In this document: positions 1 through 9,553 of the stretch, one piece after another
How the letters are laid out: the number at the start of each line of letters is the position of its first letter
Numbering within the stretch: the stretch's first letter is position 1
NCBI RefSeq assembly: GCF_030316605.1
Contig: NZ_CP127039.1
Span: forward strand, 248,001 to 312,000
Direction of reading: 5' to 3'
DNA: 64,000 nucleotides
DNA from: Spiroplasma ixodetis Y32
Lineage (GTDB): Bacteria; Bacillota_I; Bacilli_A; Mycoplasmatales; VBWQ01
The notes under the pieces: model-generated
What the model saw: the letters and a program-made list of their open reading frames with translations, nothing else
What the model was told of the DNA's origin: nothing
The model's database searches: none
Made by a program: the position numbers and the translations under genes

Positions 1-251
1 TTTAAAATTTTTAATAAACCTCTTTAGCACTATTATCAACACGTGTTAAGGAATTAAAAAAGTGAACTACAACACAGTTGTTAAAAATAGTAGCTAGCAT
101 GTGGACTTGCATGGATAAATAAAAAGTGGAGTGATACCTAATAAAATATACTAACCATTTAATGGTAATTCTTGGGGTGGGAGCGAATTGGAAACTAGTA
201 TATATAGACCTGTTGTAGAGGGACCTATTGTATTAATTCTATTCTTTATTT

Positions 252-300
252 AACCAACCTTGCCACTCCCCAGTGAGCAAGTGTTGGTTTTATTTTTTAT
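252..300 (+). terminator. Strong intrinsic terminator in the phage leader
   Basis: AACCAAC then CTTGC and CACT pair with AGTG, GCAAG and GTTGGTT around a CCCC loop, with single-base bulges. The stem ends at 289 and runs into a long T-rich tract on the plus strand. The same hairpin is present in the right arm at 815-852 past 25000. Confidence 0.75.
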
Positions 301-384
301 TTTTTTTGAAAAAATTTTTGAGTCCAGAATTTCTGGAATTAATAAAACCAATAGTAGTATTATTAATAATCTAAAAATCAAAAT

Positions 385-418
385 ATATGTTCTTTATGCT
401 AGAAGCAACAGAACATAT
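385..418 (+). promoter_or_regulatory. Hairpin just upstream of the first phage gene
   Basis: ATATGTTCT (385-393) and AGAACATAT (410-418) form a perfect 9-bp stem with a 16-nt loop. The stem ends three bases before the GGAAAGGA ribosome binding site (421-428) of the gene at 434. It is conserved in the right arm. It could be a translational operator or a transcript 5' stabiliser; which one is not shown. Confidence 0.45.
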
Positions 419-433
419 TAGGAAAGGATTATT

Positions 434-946
434 ATGCAAATAGAATTTAAAAAAGAACAAATTATTAAAGATAAACCACAATCTATTCTTATTGATTATG
501 GTGAATATAAATTACAATATCCAAAATGAATGGTTAAAAATAATAGTTTTATTGCTGATGATAAATATACATATTGAGTTTTTAATTTAGAAAATATTAA
601 AAGAGAGTTAAGTGGTAATGAATTAATAAAATTATTAGAACCATATATTAAAGACCAAAAAATAACTGTTAATAAACCAATTGTTCCAAAAGAATATTAT
701 CTTAATGATATAAAACTTGAAACATTAACATTTTATGAACAGCATAATAGTTGATTTATGGGTGAAATAATTGATAACAAAACTAAAATTACTAATCCTT
801 GTTTTAAATATAACATTACGTGAGAAGAAAACAGAAAAGGTTTTAAAATAAATAATCCATATAAACATGATGATTTACCAATTAATTATATAGTTACTTC
901 GTATAAGGAAATTTCAACTCATAATGAAAAAGTATTTTTAATATAA
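434..946 (+). CDS. Hypothetical phage protein, 170 aa (left copy)
   Basis: First gene of the phage operon, beginning MQIEFKKEQIIKDK, with UGA used as Trp four times. It starts after a clear GGAAAGGA site and its stop overlaps the next start (TAATG). I recognise no family. It is soluble and mixed in charge, without a signal peptide or membrane segment. Its position directly before a Holliday-junction-type resolvase and an OB-like protein suggests an early DNA-metabolism role, which is inference only. The right-arm copy (24070-24582) differs by at least one residue (Glu to Ala near codon 102). Confidence 0.7.
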
Positions 947-1416
947 TGCAATATGAATTAATTATTGGAATTGACCCTGCTGGAATTGGTAGTAATGGAA
1001 TTGTTATTTATTCAAATGAAACTAATAATATTATCTTTAATGAAACATTTAAAACAAAAACTATTTTAGAAAGTAAAAAAATGTATAAAGAATATTTTGA
1101 ATTAATTAAAAAAAATGAGACTAAAAAAATATTAGTTATTGTAGAAAATTTCTTTTTAAATTCAAAACAATTATTAACTAATCCGCTAGCAACCCCTAAA
1201 ATTATTGGTGCTTTAATGATATTAGCAGAAGATGTTATGAACTGAGATTATTTAGAAAGCGAAGCAAAAAATAAAATTAAAATAGAAAATTATAAAGGAA
1301 ATATAAAATTAACAAAACATGAACAAGATGCATATAAGCATATTCAATATTATTTAAGGAATTATAAAAATGAAAGAGAAAGCAAATTATGTCAAATTAA
1401 CAGTAAAACTGAGTAA
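946..1416 (+). CDS. RuvC-like Holliday junction resolvase, phage type (left copy)
   Basis: 156 aa. The N terminus IIGIDPAGIGSNGIVIY has the first catalytic Asp of the RNase H-like fold in the GIDPG-type context of RuvC. VIVENFF (about residues 64-70) supplies the Glu, and HEQDAYKHIQYYL near the C terminus supplies the last Asp in the DA-helix typical of the family. Length and acidic spacing fit RuvC/phage resolvases that cut four-way junctions, which for a phage means resolving replication or packaging intermediates. It overlaps both neighbours, so translation is probably coupled. The assignment rests on motifs, not a search. Confidence 0.75.
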
Positions 1417-1663
1417 CACTATTGAAGCAAAAAATTATGAAAAAGGTGACAAAGAATTATATTATAGTGTTCGTGGTCAATGAAATGGATTAAACTATGT
1501 TACTTTAATTTTTAACAACCCAAAACTTTATAATCGATGTATTTTATTAAACAAAAATGATGAAATTTTAGTAACTGGTGAAATCTTTAATAATTGAAAT
1601 ATGAATATAAATCGTGCATTTTGTTCAATTAATGTTAAATGATTTAAAAAATGAAAAGAGTAA
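1370..1663 (+). CDS. Small OB-fold-like protein, possible ssDNA-binding (left copy)
   Basis: 97 aa, starting MKEKANYVKLTVKLSN and overlapping the resolvase gene by 47 bases. The pattern of alternating beta-like strands (YVKLTVKLS, YVTLIFNN, DEILVTGEIFNN, AFCSINVKW) resembles a minimal single-stranded DNA-binding OB fold, including the late V-G-I strand. Five of its Trp codons are UGA. It lacks the acidic C-terminal tail of typical bacterial SSB. A ssDNA-binding role beside a resolvase is reasonable but only inferred. Confidence 0.5.
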
Positions 1664-1767
1664 AAAAAATGATAGTATGAAAAATTTTATTAATAGTACT
1701 AATGTTAATAACAAGTATAACATTAATAATATTTTTAATTTATATAATTAAAGATTTAAAAAATTAA
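1651..1767 (+). CDS. Tiny single-pass membrane protein, 38 aa (left copy)
   Basis: Starts inside the end of the preceding gene. The product has a basic N terminus (MKRVKKM), one hydrophobic helix of about 22 residues and a short KDLKN tail, so it would sit N-in in the membrane. Function unknown; its size would allow a holin-like or anchoring role. Present identically placed in the right arm (23249-23365). Confidence 0.45.
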
Positions 1768-1830
1768 TATAAAGTTTTAAAACTATTAAATTCAATTGTA
1801 AAAGATATAAAAAAGAAAGGAGAATAAATA

Positions 1831-1959
1831 ATGAATAAAGAAAAATTACTTGAACATTTAAAAAATATATATTATGGATATAAATTAACAGATTATTCAA
1901 TTGATATTATTAAAATTTTAATTAATAAAATTGAAAATGGTGAATTTGATAATGAATAA
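1831..1959 (+). CDS. Small phage protein, MNKEKLLE family, 42 aa (left copy)
   Basis: Preceded by an excellent AAAGGAGA site. The N terminus MNKEKLLEHLKNIYY and C terminus KIENGEFDNE are echoed by the next gene, so the two look like diverged tandem duplicates. Predicted helical and soluble. No family recognised. Confidence 0.55.
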   Translation: MNKEKLLEHLKNIYYGYKLTDYSIDIIKILINKIENGEFDNE

Positions 1960-2119
1960 AGAAAAATTACTTGAATATCTTAAATATGAATGAGAATGAA
2001 CGAAAAAAACAAGATATGATGTTAAGTTAAATAATGAAGTTATAAGAACTCATTTTAATGGAAGATTAAATTTTATATCTGAATTAAATGAAAAAATTAG
2101 AAATGGAGAATTTGACTAA
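1952..2119 (+). CDS. Small phage protein, MNKEKLLE family, 55 aa (left copy)
   Basis: Overlaps the previous gene by 8 bases and the next by 1. It shares the MNKEKLLE start and the KIRNGEFD-type end with its upstream neighbour, with a Trp-rich middle (two UGA Trp codons). It is paralogous to 1831-1959 and its start resembles the 28-aa product at 11413. Function unknown. Confidence 0.55.
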
Positions 2120-2355
2120 TGATAATATTACCTAGTTTGTTTGAAAATAAAGATGAAATTGAAATATTATCACCATTTCCAAAAGCAATTCATACAAGTA
2201 ATGATATTAGAGCAATTATTTTAAGACAATACCCAAATGTTAAATCAAAACACATAATTGTTTCTGACCCCGAAAGTAATGTTGCATTAATAGTTGGTGA
2301 TAATGATGTTTATCAAGGTTGAATTAAATTAACAATTAAAAAATTAGAAAATTAA
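2119..2355 (+). CDS. Hypothetical phage protein, 78 aa (left copy)
   Basis: Starts on the stop of the previous gene (TAATGATA). Begins MIILPSLFENKDEIEIL and ends WIKLTIKKLEN; one Trp is UGA. Compact alpha/beta-looking protein with no membrane segment. The tight overlap places it in the same transcript as the preceding small genes. No family recognised. Confidence 0.55.
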
Positions 2356-2366
2356 AGGAGATTAAA

Positions 2367-2999
2367 ATGCCAAATATAGAAAATCAATCAAATTATACTT
2401 TAACTAAATTAATTAATAGTAGTAAAAAAATATTACTAGGTTTAGGAACAATTGGATTAGCAAATTATAGTAAATGAATAGAAAATAATATTACTCCAAT
2501 TATTCCAACAACACCAACTCCAATAACTACTACAACTACAACAGAAGGTCCTCCATGATTATTATTAAATAAACAAGAACAGCAGGAATTAATGGATTGA
2601 GATACTTATATTTCATTAAATGCTTATGGTATATCAAATCTTATTAGTGGATTAACTGAATTAATACCTAATAGATTTGAAAATATAAGAAAGATTTGTA
2701 ATATGGCTACTGGTGGATGTTTAATATCAAGTGGTGTAGCAATGGGTATTAATAATGATTTTAATAATGCTTATGCAGTGCCAACAATAGTTGCTGGTGC
2801 AAGTGAAATTATTCATAATTTATTACCTATTGAAACTATACATAATAATGAAGAATTACAAGAAACTTCATTTACAAATGAACATGCTAGATTAGTTAAT
2901 AATAGTGAAATAAACAATTATGGTAGTAATTTTCATGAAGTATCATTACATGATGATAATGATACATTAAATTGAGATTATAACCATATGAGTTTATAA
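2367..2999 (+). CDS. Thr-rich membrane-associated phage protein with internal deletion (left copy)
   Basis: 210 aa behind an AAAGGAG site. It has a short hydrophobic stretch (KKILLGLGTIGLA), a Pro/Thr-rich linker (PTTPTPITTTTTTEG) and a Gly/Ala-rich hydrophobic region (GGCLISSGVAMGI). Compared with the right arm it lacks 168 bases (56 codons, in frame), apparently lost between two copies of ACTAAATTAATTA. The missing part encodes another hydrophobic Gly-rich region, so the ancestral protein was about 266 aa. A structural or membrane role is plausible; no family is recognised. Confidence 0.55.
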
Positions 3000-3028
3000 A
3001 ATAAAATAATTGAAAGGAAAATATTGAA

Positions 3029-3217
3029 ATGAAAGAACTTATACATGAATTAATAATTATTGGAACAAGTGTTGGAACATTAATTTGTAGAGAATTAATT
3101 GTTTTATTAAAACGATTTATCACAACTCCAAAACATGTTAGAGCAAATAACAAAATTATAAAACATCAAAAAAAATTAGCAAAATTAAACGAAAAAATTA
3201 ATAAAGAAAATAAATAA
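3029..3217 (+). CDS. Small membrane protein, holin-like size, 62 aa (left copy)
   Basis: Has a GAAAGGAAA ribosome binding site. One hydrophobic segment (residues about 6-28) is followed by a strongly basic Lys/Asn tail. That layout, one membrane helix with a charged C terminus, occurs in phage holins and in small membrane anchors. It lies between the Thr-rich protein and the scaffold-like gene. No enzyme motif. Confidence 0.5.
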   Translation: MKELIHELIIIGTSVGTLICRELIVLLKRFITTPKHVRANNKIIKHQKKLAKLNEKINKENK

Positions 3218-3233
3218 AAAAGTGGTGATGTAA

Positions 3234-3614
3234 ATGTTAGAAAATGAAAATAATGTTCAACAAACAACTGAACCTTTAACTGAAAATAATGCTTCTTCAC
3301 AAGAAATAGAAAATAAAGTTAATGAAGCAGAAAATAAGTTAAATAAACTTAATCAAGAAATTAAAGAAAAAGAAATGATTAATATATTTAAAAAATATCA
3401 AGTTAAAACTGAATTTTATGATTATTTAAAATTTAAAACAAGTAATATAGAAAATTCAAAAATTGAAGAAACTATTAAAAAAATGATTAAAGAACAACCG
3501 GTATTTAAACAAACAATTAATACAGGTGGCAATAAACAAATAATTATTAATAATAATAAAACAAATGATAAAGAAAATTTTTTAATTAATTATAAAAAGA
3601 AAAATTATTTATAA
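3234..3614 (+). CDS. Scaffold-like coiled-coil protein before the capsid gene (left copy)
   Basis: 126 aa. The acidic, Asn/Gln-rich N terminus is followed by a predicted coiled coil (about residues 20-65) and a Gly/Asn-rich, basic C terminus. A short acidic coiled-coil protein directly before the major capsid gene is the usual place and shape of a phage head scaffold, which guides capsid assembly and then leaves. The right-arm copy differs at codon 21 (Ala here, Asp there). The role is inferred from position and shape. Confidence 0.6.
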   Translation: MLENENNVQQTTEPLTENNASSQEIENKVNEAENKLNKLNQEIKEKEMINIFKKYQVKTEFYDYLKFKTSNIENSKIEETIKKMIKEQPVFKQTINTGGNKQIIINNNKTNDKENFLINYKKKNYL

Positions 3615-3632
3615 ACGAAAGGAAGAAATAAA

Positions 3633-4821
3633 ATGTCAGTACCATTTAATCAAAATTTAGACAATACAGAGAGATTAGTAGAAGCACCAGAATTTATAGA
3701 GTTTTTTAAAATTTCAAATAGTCCATGGGCAAACTTTTTTCCTACTGAAATTGTTGACTCAGTAAATATTGAGTTTATTGTTAAAAAACCAAAAAAACCG
3801 GAAGTAAAAATTATTGCTTGGGATGATAAAAGTAAAAGATATGAATTACCATATGTTGATACTGATAAAATTAGTAAAAAAATAACTAAAAAATATCTTG
3901 CAGGAGAAATTATTGCAGATGTAGATTTAAAAGCAAATAATGGACAAAATTTATTAGATAGTATGCAATATGAAGTTGCAAATGATTTAGCAGATAAATT
4001 GGCAATTGATGATACACAAGCAATTGCAAAATTTGCTACTAAAATCGATATTGAAGATACAACACCAGTAGGCTATTTAAAATCAATGTTATCTGCTTGA
4101 AATACTTTGTTTCAATTTAGAAACATTGCAAATAGTAAATTTTTTATTACTAATGGTCTTTATGATAGTTTAGTTTATTTAGCAGATAATAAAGGTTTAA
4201 TTACCGATAATCAGTTGGCACAACAATTACGTTTAAATGGAAATAATTTATATGTAAAAGGTGTATTATGTGAAATCGTTCTTGATGACTATATGATTTT
4301 TACTAATGATAAAAATGAACAACAATTAATGACCTTTATTTTAGCAACACCAAGAGCGATGAAAAGATACATGATAGAAAATACAGTTATTTATGTAGAT
4401 TTTATTAAAGATGATAAAGCAGGAAGAGCATATAAAGTTGCTGGTGAAGTTGTTGGAGAAGCAATACCACATATATTTCTAATAATGAAACAACATCAAG
4501 ATGAATGTTATGTGGGGAGTTATTAAAACAGAAAAAACTGATTTAAAAACTAAAATTACAGTTTTAACAACAAATATTACTGCAAATGTTAATAACAATA
4601 ATAGTGAATTAAATACAGAAATAAAAAGTACTAATGAACTTAAATCATTAAATCCAAATTTAACAAATCCAACTATTAAATATTTTAGTGATGCACAAGG
4701 AAAAACTAATGTAAGTAATCAAAAACAAAAAGCAGGTGACTTATATATAACTATTACTGCAAATGTTAATGACTTAAATTATAAAGGAACAACAAATCTA
4801 ATTAAAATAACTCTTAAATAA
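3633..4821 (+). pseudogene. Major capsid protein, frameshifted (left copy)
   Basis: Begins MSVPFNQNLDNTERLVEAPE behind CGAAAGGAAG. The first 280 or so codons read cleanly, with UGA Trp at the SAW junction near 4098. Two 2-bp insertions relative to the right arm, near 4470 and 4513, shift the frame, so the product ends early at 4526. The C-terminal domain (from about 4516 to 4821, repeated ITANVN motifs) is left out of frame. Removing both insertions restores a 394-aa protein as in the right copy. Capsid identity rests on size, position after a scaffold-like gene and general character. Confidence 0.65.
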
Positions 4822-4835
4822 AGGAAATTAATATC

Positions 4836-6533
4836 ATGCCAATTGGTACAACTAGTACAGCAATACTTTTAAACATAAATAAACCAAAACATACTAGAAC
4901 AAGTAACCAACAAGAAAATAAAAGTTTTTGATGAGAAATTTTAGAAATGATTGGTGTACAAGTTATAGCAGTAGCACTTGCTCCTTTTACTGGTGGTTTA
5001 AGTGAAAGCGTAGCACTTGGATTAGGTGCAAGTGATTTAGTTGCTAGTATTAGTGCTGTTGGTGTAGAATTTTTAACTGATTTTACTATTAATCAAGTTT
5101 ATGATTATTTAAAAGGAAATGTAACAAAATTAAATACTTTCTTTAATGTATTACCTGCATTTGCTGGACTAAATAAAATTAGTCGTGGTTATCGTACTAC
5201 TAAATTTATTAATTTAGTACAAAAAACTAAAACATTAGAACAAATAGGTGTTAAAGAAGCAAAAAATTTACAAGAAATTATTAGTCAAGTAAGTGGAAAA
5301 GAAATTTTAACAGATAAAATTATTGGTAATAAACGTTATTTATTTAATTATAGTTTTGCTCCTAATCGTGAAACAATAATCCAAAATTTGGGTTATGTTG
5401 CTGAAAGACAATATAAAAATAATTTTCAAAAATTAGAAGCACAAGAATTAAAAGATTATTTATTATTACAAAATACATTAATAAAACTAAGTCCACAATT
5501 AACTCCAAAATTTAAAATTAAAGATATCGAAAAAGCAAATAACTTTTTAAAAAAATATAATACTGATTTAAAAGAAGTATTAAAAATGAACCAACATGAA
5601 TGATTAAATTTAGTTCATACAATACATACAGAAAATAGATATGGAAAAACTTTAATTTTAGATTTACAAAAAATTCGTGCAAATACTATTAAATTTAATT
5701 TTAAAAATAGTATTATTCATCAACTTGTTTTAAAAGCAAATCAAACTTTTAAATATTTTGATATTAGATTTTATTTAAAAAAAGGTTTAAATAAATTTTG
5801 AAAAGATACTCCATATTTTGAAAAATTACGAGAAAGTATATATAAATTACAAGAAAAATTTGAAAAGTTAGAAAAACAAGTATTTGAAAAAATTAATAAA
5901 TTAAAAGAAAAAACAACAGATTTATTTACTACTGCTGAAAAGAGAGCAATAAAACATGCACAATTAATACCATTAAATTCGCCAGTATTTATGGGTTGTA
6001 AAATTCAACCTTTATCATTAGATAAATGTGCAATTACTATTTATCATCGCAATCCTAAATATAAACCAATTACAGTTGTTGATAGTATTCTTAAAGCAGA
6101 AACTTTTGTTACTCAAATACATCCATTCCATTGATATCGTTGATATAGTGGTTGATACATTGGTTATGGAGTTAATCAAAATAAATGATTAAAAGCAATA
6201 GCATTTGCACCACCGGTTGTTCAACAAATAATTAGAGATAGTTTTAAAGTATACAGAGAAATATTTAGAATCGTAAGAACTTATCATAAAGTAGTAAATG
6301 TTATTAATAATCCTATTGAAAATATTAATAAATCATTTAAAAATATTGGTTTAAAATTTTCAGTTAATACTTTATTTGGTACAGGATTATTACATCATTT
6401 AGAAAAATTTGCATATAGTCAAGTTGCAGAAAAAGGTAAGAAAAAGTTACAAAAAGAAATTATTCATATATCACATAGAAAAACTAAAACAAAAACTAAA
6501 CATTATAAAAAAGCATTTTTTAAGGAATGATAA
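4836..6533 (+). CDS. Large phage structural or ejection protein, 565 aa (left copy, intact)
   Basis: Starts MPIGTTSTAILLNINK after AAAGGAAA. A hydrophobic Gly/Ala-rich region lies at residues about 36-75, a helical Lys/Glu-rich middle contains a coiled coil near 335-365, a Trp/Tyr-rich block (HPFHWYRWYSGWYIGYG) lies near 430-446, and the tail is very basic. Its place between capsid and tail fibre, with membrane-active and basic parts, suits an internal virion or DNA-ejection protein. This is inference; no family was recognised. The right-arm copy has two compensating frameshifts, so this is the only intact version. Confidence 0.6.
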
Positions 6534-6537
6534 ATTA

Positions 6538-8303
6538 TGATTAATAAACTTTGAACTGGTGTCAGTCTAGAAAATTATAATAACTGATATCCATTAACTG
6601 GAAAAATTACAGAAACACCACAGCAATATATACAAACATGACCAAATGTTAATGATTGATTTAAAACTTTTGCTATTCGTGCTCAAAATGATATTAATGC
6701 TTATCTTGGTTTTATTTTATCTAAATTTCCTTTTGATAGTTTTAAAGATGAATTAATTAAAGAAACATTAAGAGATATGGTTTATGTAACCGCTGAACAT
6801 TGAGTATTTAATCGTACACCAATTGAATTTAATGTTGATGCTACTATTCAGTTTAATAATGGTAGTCAATTTAGTGCAAATAGTATTCCTACAATTAATG
6901 TTTGAGATTTAGCACCAAGTAGAATGAAAATATGGGCAAGACTAACAGAATTAAAACAAATATTATCAAATTATAATGATGATGAAATAGATGTTGAAAA
7001 AATTGATTTAAAAGCATTTTATACTAGAAATCAAGTTGATGAATTAATCGAACAACAAAAAGAATTTACATTATCAAAACAAATTAAATTATATGATGAT
7101 TTAGTTGATGATAATGAAAATGAAATATATAGAGGTCCTGTTAGTAAATTTATTAATAAAGGTTATGTTGCAACAGATTACGATAAAGAAACTGAAACAA
7201 TGATTTTAGATTGACCTGATGAAATTGGAACATTACCACCAGAAGCATTACAAAATAATCCACAAATTGGTGATTATACACATGCGCCAACTTGTGATTT
7301 TTCTGCTAAACAACAAAAACGAATTACTACTAATGAAAATAATATAACTAAATTGAATGATGAATTAACCAAAACTAATGAAAATATTGATGATATTAAA
7401 AATAATTGATTTAATATTGTAACTAGTCCTTTATGAAAAAAAATGTCTTCTTTTATTCCAAGTAATGAATTTGGAAAAATATATTTAGCAATATGGGGTT
7501 ACATTTATCAACCACCTAGTACTCCTACTGATAATTACATATATAGTAATAAAAAAACTATATTTAATTTAGGTGGTGAAATTCAAAGAACAACACAAAA
7601 AACTATTAAGTTAGATGAGTTAATTGTAAATGATAATGTAAAAATCCAATTATTATTTACTAAGGAATCAAATGACATTACTGTTGTCTCTAATGATATT
7701 AATTATCAATCTAGTTCTATTGTATTATATCAATATATAGGAAAAGGAAGACCAACTGAATTTATAGCAGAAGAAGGTACTGAACGTGATTATTATACAA
7801 AACTAGAAACTAATAATTTATTAGATAAAAAGCAAAATAAATTAACTGCTGGTACTAATATAACTATTGATGAAAATAATAAAATTAGTGCTACTGGTGG
7901 TAAAGTAGATTTATCTGATTATTATAAAAAAGAAGAAATAGATAAAAAATTAAAAGACAAAATGGATAAAGACCATTTTAAATATGCTTTTTCTATTAAT
8001 ACTATTGGTACTGAAATTCCTAATTTAGAAACTACTGATAAAACTATTGCCGGTGCTATTAATGAATTAAAAGAAAAAATAAAAGATAAAAAATTTTCGG
8101 AGCATATCGATGTTGTCTATAACATTCATTTATTGTCTTTAAATTATAAGTTAGACGAGAATAATTTAGACTTCAATATGCAATTGTATGTTAATCTTAA
8201 CACTTGCAAAATATTAGTCAATAAAAATGCTTACTTTTATAATTCAAAAATTCTTATTAAAGTAAACTTTAATAAGTTTTATTTTATTGTTAGTTATTTT
8301 TAA
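6538..8303 (+). pseudogene. Tail fibre / receptor-binding protein, 3' truncated (left copy)
   Basis: Starts MINKLWTGVSLENYNNWYPL, four bases after the previous stop. It matches the full 682-aa protein of the right arm up to base 8098 (about codon 520), then runs into unrelated DNA and stops at 8303 after about 68 foreign residues. The retained part includes the YYTKLETNNLLDKKQ and AGAINELKEKI segments typical of phage tail fibres. The break coincides with the edge of the ISLre2-bearing segment, so the C-terminal domain was lost by insertion or deletion. Confidence 0.75.
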
Positions 8304-9540
8304 TGAATTTTAATTTTAATTTTATAATAATTGTATTGCTGTATTTATTTTATAGCATTTGAAATTAACCATTTTTGTGTACATATCAATGTTATAGGTT
8401 CTATCTTTAATCATATGCTTTAAAATTTGTTTAATATTATTTTCTGTAAAGCAACCAATATTTTCAACTAATGATTGGTTTAATACACCATCTTTGGCAT
8501 TAATAAAATAACCAACTTTTAATTTTGAATATTTTAAAGTTAATGTTTGTAAAAAATCAATTAATTTATAATATTGCCCTTTTGCAAATAAATTTTGTCC
8601 ATATTCATAATGTAATTTAGCAATTTGATTTTTTCTTCTTCCAGCCATTATTCCAAGAAATAAAACATGAAAAGCATGGAATTTATCTAAAATAAATTTA
8701 GCATTTAAAATTGTAGCAGTTTTTCTAATTCATTTTGCACTATCTCCACAAACTACTAAATTTGCTTGGTCAAAATTTTCAAAATATAAATTACCATATT
8801 TTTCAATTAATTGTGCTGTTTTTTCTGTACCAATTTCTGTTTTTGATACTCTTATTTTAAAAACTGCTCTTTTATTAATTAATTTGCCATTTTTCTTTTT
8901 ACCAGTACAAAATATTATTAATCGCATAGAACATTTTTTACAATTTTTAGTATTATGTTTTTCATTAAACTTAAATTTTCGATGTCCATCATCAATATTT
9001 ATGTATAAAGTTTGATTTGGTTGTAATACTATTTTAGGGATATTAGCTTTTGGTAATTTAAATTTTTGATATGTTCTACAAACAGCACTAGTGCTTATTA
9101 AATCTTCAATAAATGTATCACAAACATCACGATATTTTTTACCATCAGCAAAATGTTTTAAAATTTGTTTAATAACATCAGGTGCAAGTTTGCTATATTT
9201 TTTAACCCCAAGATAATTATCTAGCATTGAAATAAATTCAATTTTTTGTGTTTTTGGGTTATAATATGTACAAATACGTCGCTTATAAATTAATAGGCCT
9301 TTTTTTGTTTTTAATTTTCTTTTTCTAAATCTACATGGTTTATATACAGATTTATCACATTCATTTCATAGTTGCTCATCTATTTTTGCAAATAATTCTT
9401 CTGTTTGTTTTAAATTTAATTCATCTTGATTAAAGTAATGTTTGTCTCAATCAAAATGATTAGGAAATGGTAATCTTAACATTTTTAATGTTCCTTTCTA
9501 ATTTTGGTTGTTAATAATTAAATTGTAATTTATTTTAAAA
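8099..9540 (-). mobile_element. ISLre2-family insertion, edges uncertain
   Basis: Unrelated DNA starts exactly where arm homology ends (8098/8099) and contains a complete ISLre2-type transposase gene on the minus strand. I could not find clear terminal inverted repeats or a target duplication, so the outer limits are estimates. The right edge lies somewhere between the transposase start (9482) and the terminase ribosome binding site (about 9544). Confidence 0.5.
8322..9482 (-). CDS. ISLre2-family (UPF0236) transposase
   Basis: 386 aa starting MLRLPFPNHFDWDKHYF after AGAAAGGAAC. It shows the family signatures LYINIDDGHRKF (first catalytic Asp), LVVCGDSAKWI (second, GDxxxW) and ILDKFHAFHVL (D-x-F-H), plus a Cys cluster (CKKC). 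Conserved order and spacing support a functional transposase, with UGA Trp codons at expected places. It is the only ISLre2 copy seen in the window and sits where the left phage arm was cut. Confidence 0.8.
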
Positions 9541-9553
9541 TTTAGGAGATAAT

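Larger units (their letters stand above)
1..433 (+). other. Noncoding phage leader; candidate structured RNA
   Basis: I see no open frame here. Bases 60-300 are visibly richer in G and C than the surrounding phage genes and are conserved in the right arm with only a 2-base indel and a few substitutions. The stretch ends in a strong hairpin with a T run (252-310), so a short transcript reading rightward could end there before the first gene at 434. A 13-nt palindrome, CCAGAATTTCTGG, lies at about 324-336. An untranslated phage RNA, a packaging or attachment region, or a simple terminator leader are all possible. Confidence 0.4.
1..8098 (+). repeat. Left arm of a large inverted prophage repeat
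   Basis: This segment is nearly identical to the reverse complement of about 15806-26108, gene by gene. Homology begins at or before the window edge and stops abruptly at base 8098, inside the tail-fibre gene. Compared with the right arm it lacks about 145 bp near base 315 and 168 bp near base 2420; each loss lies between short direct repeats. It also has two 2-bp insertions in the capsid gene near 4470 and 4513. Scattered substitutions occur, for example in the scaffold, capsid and tail-fibre genes. It carries no IS1595 copy. Confidence 0.95.

Noticed and set aside
2896..3153. Reverse-strand frame of 85 aa, also at 21696-21953
   Set aside because: It is antisense to conserved phage genes, lacks a ribosome binding site, and its hydrophobic composition follows from A+T-rich coding on the other strand.
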